A stretch of DNA of 64,000 bases, from NCBI RefSeq assembly GCF_964355755.1, contig NC_092680.1, forward strand, positions 21,801,001-21,865,000, read 5' to 3'. Positions within the stretch are counted from its first letter, which is position 1. Each line of letters begins with the position of its first letter. Positions 12,721 through 24,860 of the stretch are shown piece after piece. The stretch is from Antedon mediterranea (lineage: Eukaryota; Echinodermata; Crinoidea; Comatulida; Antedonidae). The notes under the pieces are model-generated. The model worked only from the letters and a program-made list of their open reading frames with translations. It ran no database searches and had not been told where the DNA came from. The translations under genes were made by a program, and so were the position numbers.

Positions 12721-14308
12721 AGAAATCCATGAGAATATAAAGTAATTACGTTTCAGCTAAAATAATAAATTTAATTTAAATTCATCAGGTGATTCGCACC
12801 AGGTGGATCAACCAATGTGATTTAATTATAGATTTAATACTTTAATTATAAAATCATTTTAATTCCATCGAACCTGGTCCATTGAGAATGTTTTAAACTT
12901 TGTAGGAAAGAATTAACTGCATAAATTTGGCGTAAAACCTTTATTACAATCCATCAAAAGTTAAAACCTGAACATACTGCCTTCAAATACAAATTGCTCA
13001 TTAGCATAATGACACCTGTAATGTCAACTTACTAATAGTAATAAGCAATGTTACTGACACCTTCAGCGCAAGTCAACAGCATATTAGATAGTGACACTTG
13101 TATTTGACCTTTTCTTCATTAGCATAATGGTGGTCTACTCTATTTATGCTGATTTTTTTATTTATTCTTACTCACCTATTGAGGATTACTAATTAGCATA
13201 TATACACCTTCAATGCAATACATTTTCATGCAACATGTTTCAAGTACTTGGGCAATTTAAAAGTAGACAATAAGTATATATCACTGATGTTCTAGTCAAC
13301 TTCAATTGTCTGTTAAACTGCGCTTTTATTATCTAGAATGATGTTAAATTCTAGTTTCTTTGACATTTGTTTCTCCGACTTATATTTTCAAATTATTTCA
13401 CTCAGTTAACAAAAAATTATTGAAGTTTCTAATTTAAAAAATGATGATTGTATTACACCTTTCAAGGCTTCTGTTGGTATTATTATTTTTTAGATAAAAA
13501 TAGTCTTAATAAGTATACATGATTTTAAAAGTTACATTTCTTAACATTCAATTAAATAATAATCATTTCTATAATAACATTTAAGCTGTTCAGGGGAATG
13601 GTTTTATATTCATAATCTTTTAAGTTGTTATTGAAGCACATGTTTATTTCTTGATTTTAGTCTGATTAATAAAGTACCACAGATTATTAATTAAAGGACA
13701 TTTATATTTTATAGGGATACACAGATTATATATTATCTGTATATTATTATTATAGTTAACAATATTATGAGCAACAGTTACATTTAACATGTTTATGTTT
13801 ATATCTATTTACCTACTTTAATACAAGATCACTTTCACTAACACAAACTTACAATTACATTTAACATAATTAATAATTATAGAGCCTTACATTAATGATT
13901 AAACTTACATAATTAATGACTTATCTAATTAATGATCTATTTAAGTTAACATCTGACATTTTTAACTTAACTAATTAATGTGCTTATGCTTATCTATCAC
14001 AAGACAATATCAATCTATTAATGTTTTTTTTACTTGTTTTTAATATTTTTGAACAATTATTTTATGCAGTTGCTCCAATCAATCCAAACCCCATTTGATA
14101 CGAACATTATCTGAAACTTTAGGCTTTTATTAATTTTTTTAAACATATTTTAAAATTTTTTTCAATTTGATAACAAAAAATTTAAGGGACATAATAGATG
14201 TACTGAACAATGGACAATGTATGAAAATAATAAACAGTAGTCATGCGAGAGAAATGCATGTTATCTGGGTTTTAACAACCCTGAGTCAAGTAGTCGGATG
14301 CAAGCAGC
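12721..14308. other. Non-coding DNA and 3'-UTR side of the KHDRBS gene
   Basis: No exon of a recognised gene. The minus-strand 3'-UTR of KHDRBS should begin below 14309; a possible AATAAA (plus-strand TTTATT) lies near 14125. The sequence is strongly A/T-rich with many TTAATTAA-like stretches. Confidence 0.4.
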
Positions 14309-17300
14309 CTACCTAGTGTACGGGTGAGCCCTGGCGTTCGTCTTCTGGGTGGTTGGAGCCTTTGTATGCAACATGGATTGACTCCAAGTGTCATCGCCAC
14401 CTACAAGATAAAAACAAACAACACATAAATGTAATGGCCAAATTATAATAAAAACATTGCATTAATACAATTTAAAAACGTTTTGTTTTTCACCTGCACA
14501 GAATGTTCCATATCACTGAGGCCAGTCAATTATTAAAACATGTCATCTATCAGAATGTTCCATATCACTGAGGCCAGTCAATTATTAAAACATGTCATCT
14601 ATTGGGTTTATGGTATGATTAATAATAAACACATTTTTACTTTAGTTTATTTGTGAAATGTTATTTCAATGTATTAATTTAATACTAAAACTAGCTTGCT
14701 TATTTTAAATGATGTTTAGTTTAATACTAAAACTAGCTTGCTTATTTTAAATGATGTTTAGTTTAATACTAAAACTAGCTTGTTTCTTTTAAATGATGTT
14801 TAGTTGTTTTATTATTATTAAGGGTAGGTGTGTTTACCATAGCCATCACCACTGCTTTGTATAGCACTGCCCGTGTAGTCCTCGTAACCGTAACCATCAT
14901 TGCTACAAGGAAGACAACAACATTAATTAACATTTATTTTAAGTATTAGTTTAGGATATTAAATTTTAACATTTTTTTAAAATATATTTTATTTATATTT
15001 TATTTTAATACAAGTTTTGTACTTTTTCAATTATGTCAATCTTTAGTTATTGACTTTAGTATATTTTATTAAATAAAATAGACTGTTCAGTGTTATTGTA
15101 GCATACAGTATAAAATAGATTGTTCAGTTTTATTATAGCACAAAACTGCAAGTTTATGATACTTTTATTCCATTGAGATTCGGCGAGGATTAGTGATGAC
15201 TTTCTTTAACTTTTTTCTGTAATTCAAATTATTTAAGAACCAAATTCTATTTTTGTGTGAAATTGTAAAAATGTACAGTATGATGTAACTGATGACATCA
15301 GTTTGTAATTTGTGTACAATTTTTCTTCTTTTATTGCATGTTTTTGATTTAATTAAAGATACATTATTATTATTTTAATATTCTTTAGCTAATTTATACA
15401 TTCTATAACAGATTCACACCATTTAAAATATTTCTGTTTAACAGATCTTATACTGCGATTTAAAAATACTGTATTAAGTTATTTAAGCACTATTATAACA
15501 TTAAAATGATATTTTTATCTTCAGTTTTTTTTAATTATTTTATTTTGGGGACCCATGAAAGCAGTGGTAGTGGAGGGGGGAGGTACGCTTATTTTACTCA
15601 GTGGTAGTGGAGGGGGGAAGTACACTTATCTTACTCACCCTTGTGTGTTATATCCGTCATCATATGACTGGTCGTACTGCTGGCCATATTCATACTAAAT
15701 TATGTCCATTTAAAATAAAACAAGTTAAGACAAAATATTAATCCAAAATTATTGTAATAAAAGTTAATAAAATTACTGCAAACTAATTTGAATAGCAATT
15801 GTGAAATGGGTACTCACATAGTCATTAGATCCCTGATAGCCACCATGGCCGCCATACCCACCCCGTGGAGCTCCTCTTGATGGCCCTCCCCTCAATGGTC
15901 CCCTACCAGGTGGTGCTGCACCTCTCAATCCTGCCCTTGGTGGTCCTCCTCTACCTGGTCCTCCTCTTAATGATGGTCCTCCTCTTGGGATACCTCTTCC
16001 TCCCCTTGGTGGTGGTGCACCTCGCAGCGGTGGCCCACCTCGTCTGCCTCCTCTTCCTACGATTGGTTCTGAAAATGAGCCCTTTATCATCGCCATTTCT
16101 TGGATCTGATTTATTCGGATTTCATCATTGTTATCCTGACAAAATACAAAGTATAATAATGTGTTCAATAATTTGGTTTGATAATCATGCTATCAAATCA
16201 TGCTATCAAATCATGCTATCAAATCATGCTATCAAATCTCTCCATAAAACGCACCTATTTCAATAGTTATTCTTTTTGTATTTCACTGTTTGTTTGTTTG
16301 TTTGTTTTTATTGATTGAAAAAGTGTGATGTGCCCAAATATGGGCACATTTTTTGTCACATAAAAGTTTGATAGTGTAGACAGAGCTTTACATTGTCAGA
16401 CTCCAATAAAGACCACTCTATAATGTTCAATATTATTGTAATGAAAATGATGAAACTTACAGGAACAAGATGGTACTGGACTTCAGCAAGAGCGGTAGCC
16501 AGCCTCTGATAAGCCTCTACAACCTGTGCGTATGCCTCTATGTGGATGTGTAATTCATCATTTAAATGTGAAAATTTTGGGTTCCCTTCATTACGTAATG
16601 CTTCTTCCTATTTGAAAAAAAAAACAAACAAAAATTAATTAATTTCAGAGTACATATTGGTAATCAAAATGATTAAAGTATCAAAAGGGAATTTGGGTAC
16701 AAGTATAGGTTGAAAAAAAAATAGGATGTTTTCAATAGGCTAGGAAATTGAAGAAATGCTGCTGTCTTCTTTTATGCAACATTCTGGTATTGGCAATTAA
16801 ATTGTGAACATCATTGTCCTGCAATATTAAATCACAAAACAGAAAGTAAAATAAAAACCCAACCATTTTATCACACAAGTTTACAAGAGGCCTTCTTACC
16901 TTCTGTTTATCTCTCATTGACCCTTTCCCTAATATGGAAATTCTTGTTTTTGTTTCTTCTTGCATTCTCTTCAGGGAATTACCTCTTGGTCCAAGTAATT
17001 TACCAATAAAGTTGAACTAAAAGTAAATTGTAAACTTAAATGCTCATAAAATTACATTCAATAAAGCAGTTACTCAGTTTGTGAAAGCCTACTTTTGTGT
17101 GCACCTAAAGCCCTGTCCACACTATCACTAGTTTGACAAAAAAAGTGTGATGTGCCCAAATATGGGCACATTTTTTGTCACATAAAAGTTTGATAGTGTA
17201 GACAGAGCTTTACATTGTTTGTGGTATGTTCTACCAACAAATTCAACAATCAAACAATTTGACTTTAAAAAAAAGTCCAGATAAAGAAGAGTTTAAGACA

Positions 17301-17981
17301 TAGGCCTATACAGTTAACTGATTAGCATACCTTTGGGTGTTCTTTTACAGGTATGCGAACCTTTGCTTCTAACCGTACTGGTTTTGTTGAATTTACTTCA
17401 ATCAACTCTGTTGACGATGATGTCCTGATGATACTCTGTTGTTCACCATCGCCATCTGAAATTCAATTTTAAAAACTGGTTATACTATATAATATGGTAG
17501 TACATTTATAGATCCCACATAGAGGGATATTTTTACGGCGGCCGAAGTGAATGACGGCGCGGCCAATACCCACTGTATCTCTACCGATCCCGCCTCGGCC
17601 AACTCCTCTACCTATCTAGTTAGGCTTAATCTACTACGACTAGAAAATAGCACACTACTAGCATAAACTGTGGCCTTATTAGCTAGCTAGCTTTACCGGG
17701 AATAAATCGTAAAGACAACATTCTTTTACGTCATCGATGTAGGCCTACAGACAGACAACAAAAATGTGATGGAGGCAGCATGAAAATCCTGCTTTCTTTC
17801 TTTCTTCCACCACCACTACCACCAACATTAACAACATCCATCGTGAGCCATCGTGCACACCACAGACGAGACAACAAATGAGTGTCATTACTTCATTATT
17901 ATAACATTGAAAAACATATTTTTCCTAATTTAAAAAATGTAATATTTACTTACCTACTGATTCTACCTTTAAGCCATCCAT
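14309..17981 (-). CDS. KHDRBS: KHDRBS/Sam68-like STAR-family KH-domain RNA-binding protein
   Basis: Exons: 17954-17981, 17331-17455, 16900-17016, 16461-16607, 15818-16135, 15639-15694, 14838-14902, 14309-14400. Together they give 948 nt, 315 residues and a TAG, with all phases matching. The KH core begins at about residue 42 ([19 protein letters not shown]), has the GPRG loop at 60-63 and [11 protein letters not shown], then the QUA2-like segment ending HLVPDNNDEIR. Residues about 160-235 are RGG-rich; the tail is Tyr/Gly-rich and ends AHPYTR, recalling the HPYGRY end of Sam68. Family members bind A/U-rich RNA in the nucleus and regulate splicing. Oddity: the first 41 residues show no QUA1 dimerisation segment. 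The start ATG at 17981 follows A/T-rich sequence with no acceptor, so an upstream coding exon is not evident. Confidence 0.93.
14501..14603. repeat. About 52-bp tandem duplication in KHDRBS intron 7
   Basis: A segment starting CAGAATGTTCCATATCACTG and ending near CATGTCATCTAT occurs twice head to tail with no visible difference. Confidence 0.85.
14660..14808. repeat. About 52-bp tandem triplication in KHDRBS intron 7
   Basis: Three copies of a segment with TTTAATACTAAAACTAGCTT followed by TTTAAATGATGTTTAG. The copies differ by one or two bases. Not next to a splice site. Confidence 0.8.
15551..15640 (-). repeat. About 40-bp duplication next to the KHDRBS exon 6 donor
   Basis: In transcript orientation the first copy starts at the donor GTGAGTAAGATAAG and runs to CCTCCACTACCACT. 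The second copy repeats it but reads CTGAGTAAAATAAG, so it lacks a usable GT at the same place. Confidence 0.65.
16316..16391. mobile_element. MITE family A, copy 4 (KHDRBS intron 4)
   Basis: The core AAAGTGTGATGTGCCCAAAT and right end GATAGTGTAGACAGAGCTTT are present. About 75 bp look identical to copy 5 at 17106, suggesting a recent common source. The left inverted repeat is missing. Confidence 0.75.
17106..17212. mobile_element. MITE family A, copy 5, short and nearly complete
   Basis: About 107 bp bounded by TAAAGCCCTGTCCACACTAT and ATAGTGTAGACAGAGCTTTA, which are near-perfect inverted repeats. This compact copy best shows the family ends. It lies in KHDRBS intron 2. Confidence 0.85.
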
Positions 17982-19597
17982 TTTTATATAAAATAAGTTA
18001 ATAATACACAACTTTTTCACAATAATTGACTGAATTTAATAGACCACTACTCACACACGCCGTTAAAATGACCGGTGGCCTACTACAACACCATGCGTTT
18101 CTTGTCTATATACACATTTTAATTAATTTATTAATCCGCGGTTTATCATCTTATTTCCACTTTAGATATTACTATTTCAATACAATTATCTCTTTAGGCA
18201 TATAGGCCTATATATAAATATGTAGAAAACTATATGCGTAATGTTTACTTCTGTTTCGTACTATAATAAAACATTTCCACTAATATTATTTGGACTATAT
18301 TTTATTCGCAAAATGCGAATGAATACTAATGTATGCACTGTGTACTGTGTGAGCTGCTGAGAAAGAAAAGAAATGGTGCCAAAAATAATCATATTAGTCG
18401 CCCGCCCTCTATTAATAATACTCTAAAATAATCATCTAGTTAAATAAAATAAAATACCTTTTTTATAAATTCCTATATATAATATTTAAAAGAAACGAAG
18501 AATGAAATATATATATATATATCTATATATATTAGAAGAAAAAAAAACTTCAATGAACAGAACAAAAACTACATCTGCTATTTGTGAACCCTCACGAATG
18601 TTGAATTAACGTTTCGGACATTTTTTTGTTACGGTATTCAGTTAATCTTCTCTTTATATTTCGGACTTCATATCCACAAAGAACGGTACACATTAACAAA
18701 AAATAAACCATCTGTTTTTATTGAGATTGTCTGTACACAATTGTGCTTTTGAAGGCGTGATTTTATAACTATGCCTTTTGTTTGTTAAATCTATTGGCTG
18801 CTGATTTGTTTTATTATTTAATTTTGTGAATGATATATGTTATCCTTTGTTGTTACAATTCTCTTGATGATGGGCTATGTCCGAAACATGTTGGTTTAAT
18901 AAATTTATATTGAGGCAGTTTTAACTTGTTTGATTTTTTTTTTCTATCTATCGAATCGTCTGATAGCATGGCATTGCAAAAGCAATCGATTATATACACT
19001 ACAACAAAAATGGTTTTCGTAAATTGCTCCATTACCATTTAAAATATTTTGATTCAAATAATACAAGGCATGTCTGTAATACCATATAATGAGGACAAAG
19101 TAATTATAATTAATTATGATAATAACATTGCTTATTTGCACATGCGTACTCATCCAATTAAGTCCCTAAAGAAGATACTGGATTGACAGTACACAGTCAC
19201 GTCACTCATCAATAAACATCTCTGCTGAGGAACCACGATTAGGTATTACACTCTGACGATATTACGGTTCTTTGGCAAAATCACGTCATTTTTTCTCATT
19301 TAATACAATATATTATATTCTGATATAACTGTTGACTTCATTTTTCGGCGGCGTTGATGCGAGAAGTGCAGACGTAGGCCTACTACCGAATCAATGTTAC
19401 TTATATAATTATAATGCACAGATTGAATGTTGATGATCACCTGTTACTTTCTTACAGTACTGTATATTTAAGCTTATCTTTTATTTTTGCTGACATTGGG
19501 GGAAATTTATTTTGATCGGTGGTATACTGGTATAGCTAATATGGATTTCCCTTGCACTATCTTATAACGTTTATTTTTGCATAGGTTGCGTATTTCG
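17982..19597. promoter_or_regulatory. Divergent intergenic region between KHDRBS (-) and the carotenoid oxygenase gene (+)
   Basis: About 1.6 kb separates the two start codons, which point away from each other, so both 5' ends and probably both promoters lie here. No TATA box or other motif is convincing. A repeat-like stretch sits at about 18590-18910, with ATGTCCGAAAC-type segments in opposite orientations. Confidence 0.4.
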
Positions 19598-22500
19598 ATG
19601 GAAAGTACACAGAAGGCACCGATTACATTCCCTCACATCTCGTATACATCGATATCAAAAGATGTCCAACATCCCGTAGCAGGTCGAGTTACAGGTAACA
19701 CTTATCTTCATTCATTCGATTATTCGTCTTTTAATTCAACATTTTATTCCGACCAAAATCAAACCAAGCCATTTTGGCTTGCTCAAAGCGAGGGTTTAGT
19801 TTCATAATCACTGCAATGGATAATAATATACCGTGCGAGTACCGTGCGAGTACCGTGCGAGTATATCGAACATAACATACACTTAATTTGAGTAATGAAT
19901 CATAAACCCGATAGGCGGTGACTGCTGGTGACGTGTGTGCACTTTAGCATTGGGCCTATTAATATTCATTTTATATAAATTAATCTATTTGTATTTAATT
20001 TAAAAACATCATTTTCTTTCACAATACATAGGCCTACACTGATGTGTTAAAAATTTTTATCTAAGGTAACATTCCAAAATGGCTATGTGGTAGTTTCTTC
20101 CGACTTGGACCAGGAAAGTTCGAAGTTGGTAAACAGCAGTTTGATCACTGGTTTGACGGATTTGCCGTGATACATCGATACAAGATTAAGCAGGGTGCTG
20201 TGACATACGACCATAAACTAATTCAAAGTGAGGGATATAAAAGCGCTCAACGCTGTGGACAATTAACTAATGTGGGATTTGGTACCGTCACTTATCCTGA
20301 TCCTTGCAAGAGTCTATTTCATCGATTTATGTCGTATTTTGAAATACCAGCAACCGATAATTGTAACGTAAACTTAATGGTTCTTGGTAAAGATATGTTT
20401 GCTCTCACAGAATCATACACAATTCAAAAAATAAATGAGCGTACGTTAGATACAGAAGAATCAGTAAGTTGTAGCATTATCAGTAAGTTACAATACTTAC
20501 AGTTAGAATCATAGGCCTATACTTAAGTTACAATACTTACAGTTAGAATCATAGGCCTATACTTAAGTTACAATACTTACAGTTAGAATCATAGGCCTAT
20601 ACTTAAGTTACAATACTTACAGTTAGAATCATAGGCCTATACTTAAGTTACAATACTTACAGTTAGAATCATAGGCCTACCTACTTAAGTTACAATACTT
20701 AATTACAGTTAGAATCATAGGCCTACCTAGGCCTACTTAAGTTACAATACTTACAGTTAGAATCATAGGCCTACTTACTTAAGTTACAATACTTACAGTT
20801 ATAATCATAGGCCTACTTACTTAAGTTACAATACTTACAGTTAAAATCATAGGCCTATACTTAAGTTACAATACTTACAGTTAGAATCATAGGCCTACCT
20901 ACTTTAGTTACAATACTTACAGTTACAATCATAGGCCTACCTACATAAGTTACAACAGTCATAGGTCTACATTAATTCAGGGACGTATATGTAAGTTACA
21001 CAGTTACGCTTCAGTTTAGGATACAGGAGCCATACTTCACTTAGCATACAGGTACCTATTAAGTAACATTTTCTCAGTAATACATTTGTATTTCATGTTT
21101 AGATCGATATTCGTAAGTATGTTCCCTTGATTGCTCAAACTGCGCATCCTCACACAGCCTCTGATGGAACTGTTTACAACATGGGTACTTCTGTAGATTA
21201 TCGAATTCGATACAATATTATTCAAATTCCACCGAAGACAATAAAAGGTATTAATTGTGTTTATACTTGCTTGCTTGAATAGGTCAGAGGGAAGGAAAAT
21301 ATTCTGATTTATCCATACTTTATTTTTAAAGAGTAGCTGTAATAATATATTGTGTTATATGATTATTATTATTAGAGCTATACTATTACTAGAGCCCACT
21401 TACTATTAATGATTAGAATTTTAAATCATATAATTTATAAGGCCTAATAATAATGCTTATAAATGCGACGTTGTCACGGTGATATGTTCATTCCAACCAT
21501 TAACATTCGTGACGTGAGGTGTTACTTAATTGGTGCTGGCCAAAACTGTCTTGCGATAAATAAATTATTCCACCACTATTTCTCCGCAACATCCTGGTAT
21601 CAGGATTAGTTCCCACTTGGACGACGCGCGCAACAACGTCAGAAAACGCAAGTAATTTGACCAATCACAGGAATGGATTATTCGAACTGTAGCTTTTCAA
21701 TGGTCAACTCGCTAATTGCGTCGCGCTTACGTAATTGTGTTTCGTTCTTGTGTGAACTAAGCTTAGAGCCTTGGCTTTCGAAATACCAAGATTTCACACG
21801 ACGAATGTTATTTTCTCCATATACAAAGATATATTATTCGATGTGTATAAATGATTTGTATTGCAATCAATATATTATTTAATGGATCGTCCAATACGAG
21901 ACTTCTCAAAATAGAGAATTAAATTCTTTTCTCGTCCACTGAAATATAGAGATAACAAAGGATTTATGATTTTAAATAATAATAAAACATTGTTTTAAAA
22001 GCATGTATGTTTATATTCATAGAATCCGGCGTTGGGGACTTGAATGGTGCTTCTGTGCTGTCTAGAATCACGTGCCCAGGAATCCATCCATCATACTTCC
22101 ATAGCTTTGGTATAACATCAAACTTTATAGTGTTTGTTGAACAACCGTTAACAATAAACGCGTTCAGAGCGTTGACGTTTAGGTTGCTTGGTAACCCAAT
22201 GGACTCGTGCTTGGATTGGAATCCTGCGAAAAGAACATATTTTCACCTTATTCGTAGGGACACAGGGGAGCATTTAAAAACGCGTTACTCAGCCAAAGCG
22301 TTTTTCACTTTGCATCATATCAACGCGTTTGAACAAGATGGCCATGTTGTTGTCGATATGTGTTGCTATGAAAATGTAGATGTTTTGAACTTTTTCAAGA
22401 TTAAAAATATGAAAGCAGGATTTATTCCAGAAACTGATAATAAACCAATGCGATTTGTACTTCCCATTATGGAAGCTGAGGTAATCATAAATAAATACAA

Positions 22501-24151
22501 ATACAAGTAATGAAAGAAAAGCTAGCTGAGAATTTTTAGAACATTTAGACGGATGTTACCATACCGTAACTATAACTTTCTCGTCTTTGGAAAAGACGTT
22601 AAGCCCTGTCTACACTATCAAACTAGTTTGAAAAAAAAAGGTGTGATGTGCCCAAATATGGTAGTGATATGACATCATCATGTCAATATATGGACATGTT
22701 TTTGACACATAAAGTTTGATAGTGTAGACAGAGCTGTATGTTTTAAAACTAGAAACTATGTACTATAAAGTACAAATTGATAATATACGGAGCATCCGTA
22801 TTTTCTGAGGACAGAATGCATGGATGATTCTGAGCCCTTCTACTGAATGCAAAATATTCAATTGAGGAATATGCAAGTGCTGTAAAATTTGGAATAAGTT
22901 TTTTTTTATCATCTCAATTAGAATATTGGAACTTCAACAGAGCAACTGGTCACTTTGGCAGGAAGTGACGCAAGAGCCTATTTAACATCATTTGACCATG
23001 TGTACGTAGAACCAGAAATGATTTCGGACGTTTGTGAGTACACTGCTGTTGGTTGTTATAAATAGGGAAAATAATAATAACGCACTATTGGTATGGAATC
23101 TCTTTATAATAATAAATAATTTGAACCAAACCATGAAAGAAGATGTCTTAATCTCCATCGGTTGTTCAATTTATCTCAGACCACTGGGAGGTTTCTGAGT
23201 TCATAAAAATACAATTATGAAATTGATATCTACATTTGTTTTACAGCTGTGGAAGTTCCACAAATAAACTACGCATCTTATAACGGTAAACCATACCGTT
23301 ACTTCTATGGACTTGGATACGGACTACAAACCGTAAGAATACTCTCGTACTTTTCTCTACCAAATAAACGTAGATCTTCAGAAGGAACTTAAGACGGCTA
23401 CAAGAACAGAACAGAACATCACCTAACCATGAATACCGCAACTGTATATTTTATATGATATTTTCATGATAGAGGATGAATAAAGAATATTTGAATTTAA
23501 AAAAAAAAACTGTCAAATCCGTTCGCACCTCTTTTATCTCCGCTACTGACTACACCACCCATAATATTGCTGCAATTCCCTATTTTCCGATATAATTATG
23601 ATTGTATACTTGTTTTTATTTAGTTGTTAAAAGTGGACATATCGACCAAGACCAGTACATCATGGAGGGAGGTGGACTGGTTTCCGTCTGAGCCGATATT
23701 CGTTGAATCACCCAACGCTCAGCAAGAAGACGAAGGTAAGTGTTAAACACCACTTCCTTTCCTGTCTACACTAACACATTTATGTGACAAAAAATATGAT
23801 GTGCCTATAATGGACATGATGATGTCATATCACTACCATATTTGAGCATATCACTACCATAATTGGGCACATCACACTTTTTTTGTAAAACTAGTTTGAT
23901 AGAGTAGACAGAGCTTTACACCTTGAATCATGTTACTATTAGTTTTTAAATGATTATTCGTTTTCTACAATTCACTTTTTAAAAATTTAATTATAGGAGT
24001 TATCCTCTCATCCGTGATTCACCTTAAAGGCGAACAACCACCCTTCCTATTAATACTTGACGCTAACACATTTACTGAAGTAGCACGAGCAGAGATTCCG
24101 GCAGATGTTGTCTACGGCATGCACGGACTGTTCGTCCCAGATTGTGTTTAG
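19598..24151 (+). CDS. Carotenoid oxygenase (BCO1/BCO2/RPE65 family)
   Basis: Exons: 19598-19694, 20066-20463, 21103-21247, 22023-22480, 22922-23033, 23247-23332, 23624-23735, 23997-24151. They total 1563 nt and encode 520 residues, near the usual 530-580. The family uses a non-haem Fe(II) held by four His to cleave carotenoids or, in RPE65, to isomerise retinyl esters. The expected His positions are present: TAHPH (180-182), YFHSFG (240), TLHHIN (311-312) and YGMHGLFVP (512). GSFFRLGPGKFEVG near residue 41 and the PDPCK motif (110-114), linked to membrane attachment in metazoan members, are also there. The start at 19598 is the nearest ATG upstream in an exon-like segment; a more 5' exon is possible because an AG precedes at 19584. 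Cleavage at the central or eccentric bond cannot be decided. Confidence 0.94.
20464..20970 (+). repeat. About 40-bp tandem array right after the carotenoid oxygenase exon 2 donor
   Basis: The exon ends at AATCA|GTAAGTTGTAG. Nineteen bases later ATCAGTAAGTTACAATAC appears and starts a roughly 40-bp repeat (AAGTTACAATACTTACAG plus TTAGAATCATAGGCCTA), about 11 copies. In later copies GTAAGTT has become TTAAGTT, so they are no longer donors. The units also carry a TTACAG that resembles an acceptor. Confidence 0.85.
22599..22737. mobile_element. MITE family A, copy 6 (carotenoid oxygenase intron 4)
   Basis: Left end TTAAGCCCTGTCTACACTAT, right end ATAGTGTAGACAGAGCT. The core contains GTGATGTGCCCAAATATGG. 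Nearly intact inverted repeats. Confidence 0.85.
23759..23918. mobile_element. MITE family A, copy 7 (carotenoid oxygenase intron 7)
   Basis: Left end CCTGTCTACACTAACAC, right end GATAGAGTAGACAGAGCTTT. It begins about 25 bp after the exon 7 donor. Core matches the family with small changes. Confidence 0.8.
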
Positions 24152-24302
24152 GACGTCACTTCTTCGCCGTCGTCGATAGCCATGCAAACCCGTGCTTGTA
24201 GTAGCAATTTCCTGTTCACATTGACGACATGCACGGAATGTTCGTTCCGGGTTGTGTTTTATGTTCACGTTGGCGTTCCAGATCATGTTTAGGACACATC
24301 TA
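24152..24302 (+). pseudogene. Relic copies of the carotenoid oxygenase C-terminal coding end in its 3'-UTR
   Basis: At 24228-24262 the sequence again reads ATGCACGGAATGTTCGTTCC and GGGTTGTGTT, matching the true exon end (MHGLFVPDCV) with about six changes in 33 nt. A third, shorter and weaker copy (GTTCCAGATCATGTTTAGGA) lies at 24273. These look like decayed partial duplications of the last exon. Confidence 0.65.
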
Positions 24303-24854
24303 CTACGCCATCACTTATGATGTACTGTATACGTATTTATTACTAGCAGGAAAGTGAAATATTTGTTCACCTCCATGTTGAGACATCACTTCTACGAACT
24401 GTCGTTAACATTTATTAATTCCTATATTCTAAAGCACGCATCGATATTTCAACATACGTCTTCGGAGCACGTCGTCCCTGATATCTGTGTATTTCTGCCG
24501 TCATTTTAGAAGATACGTACTGTATTACTGTGCATATAGTCTACATCACTACAAGTTAACTTGTCTGTTTCTTATTGAATGTGTGTGCAAATAAATAACT
24601 ATTGAGTAATAATAGACTGATTCTTTTCAGGAAATCAAAAAGGCAACATCTTTAGGACCCAAATAAGTATCCCCTTAATATAAGTATCTCCTGAATAGAG
24701 GTTGGTTGTAGTTGTGTTAAAACATATACTTCCTCTCTCTCATGCCTTTTAGTAGTGGGTAATTTTATGTGTGTTATGGTATGGTAATAGTTATTTTGTA
24801 TTTATATGAATTGTAATTATCAAATCTTATTTATTTTATAAATATTATGATTGC

Positions 24855-24860
24855 AATAAA
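24855..24860 (+). terminator. Candidate poly(A) signal of the carotenoid oxygenase gene
   Basis: AATAAA in GATTGCAATAAAGATTATTT, about 700 bp after the stop. Other A/T-rich hexamers, such as one near 24588, could also serve. Confidence 0.4.

Noticed and set aside
15865-16266. 133-residue plus-strand frame rich in Leu/Val
   Set aside because: It is the antisense shadow of the RGG-coding KHDRBS exon 5.
16732-16830. Coding-looking minus-strand frame [20 protein letters not shown]
   Set aside because: It follows the KHDRBS exon 3 donor; the protein continues correctly from exon 3 to 16607, and including it would break the KH domain.
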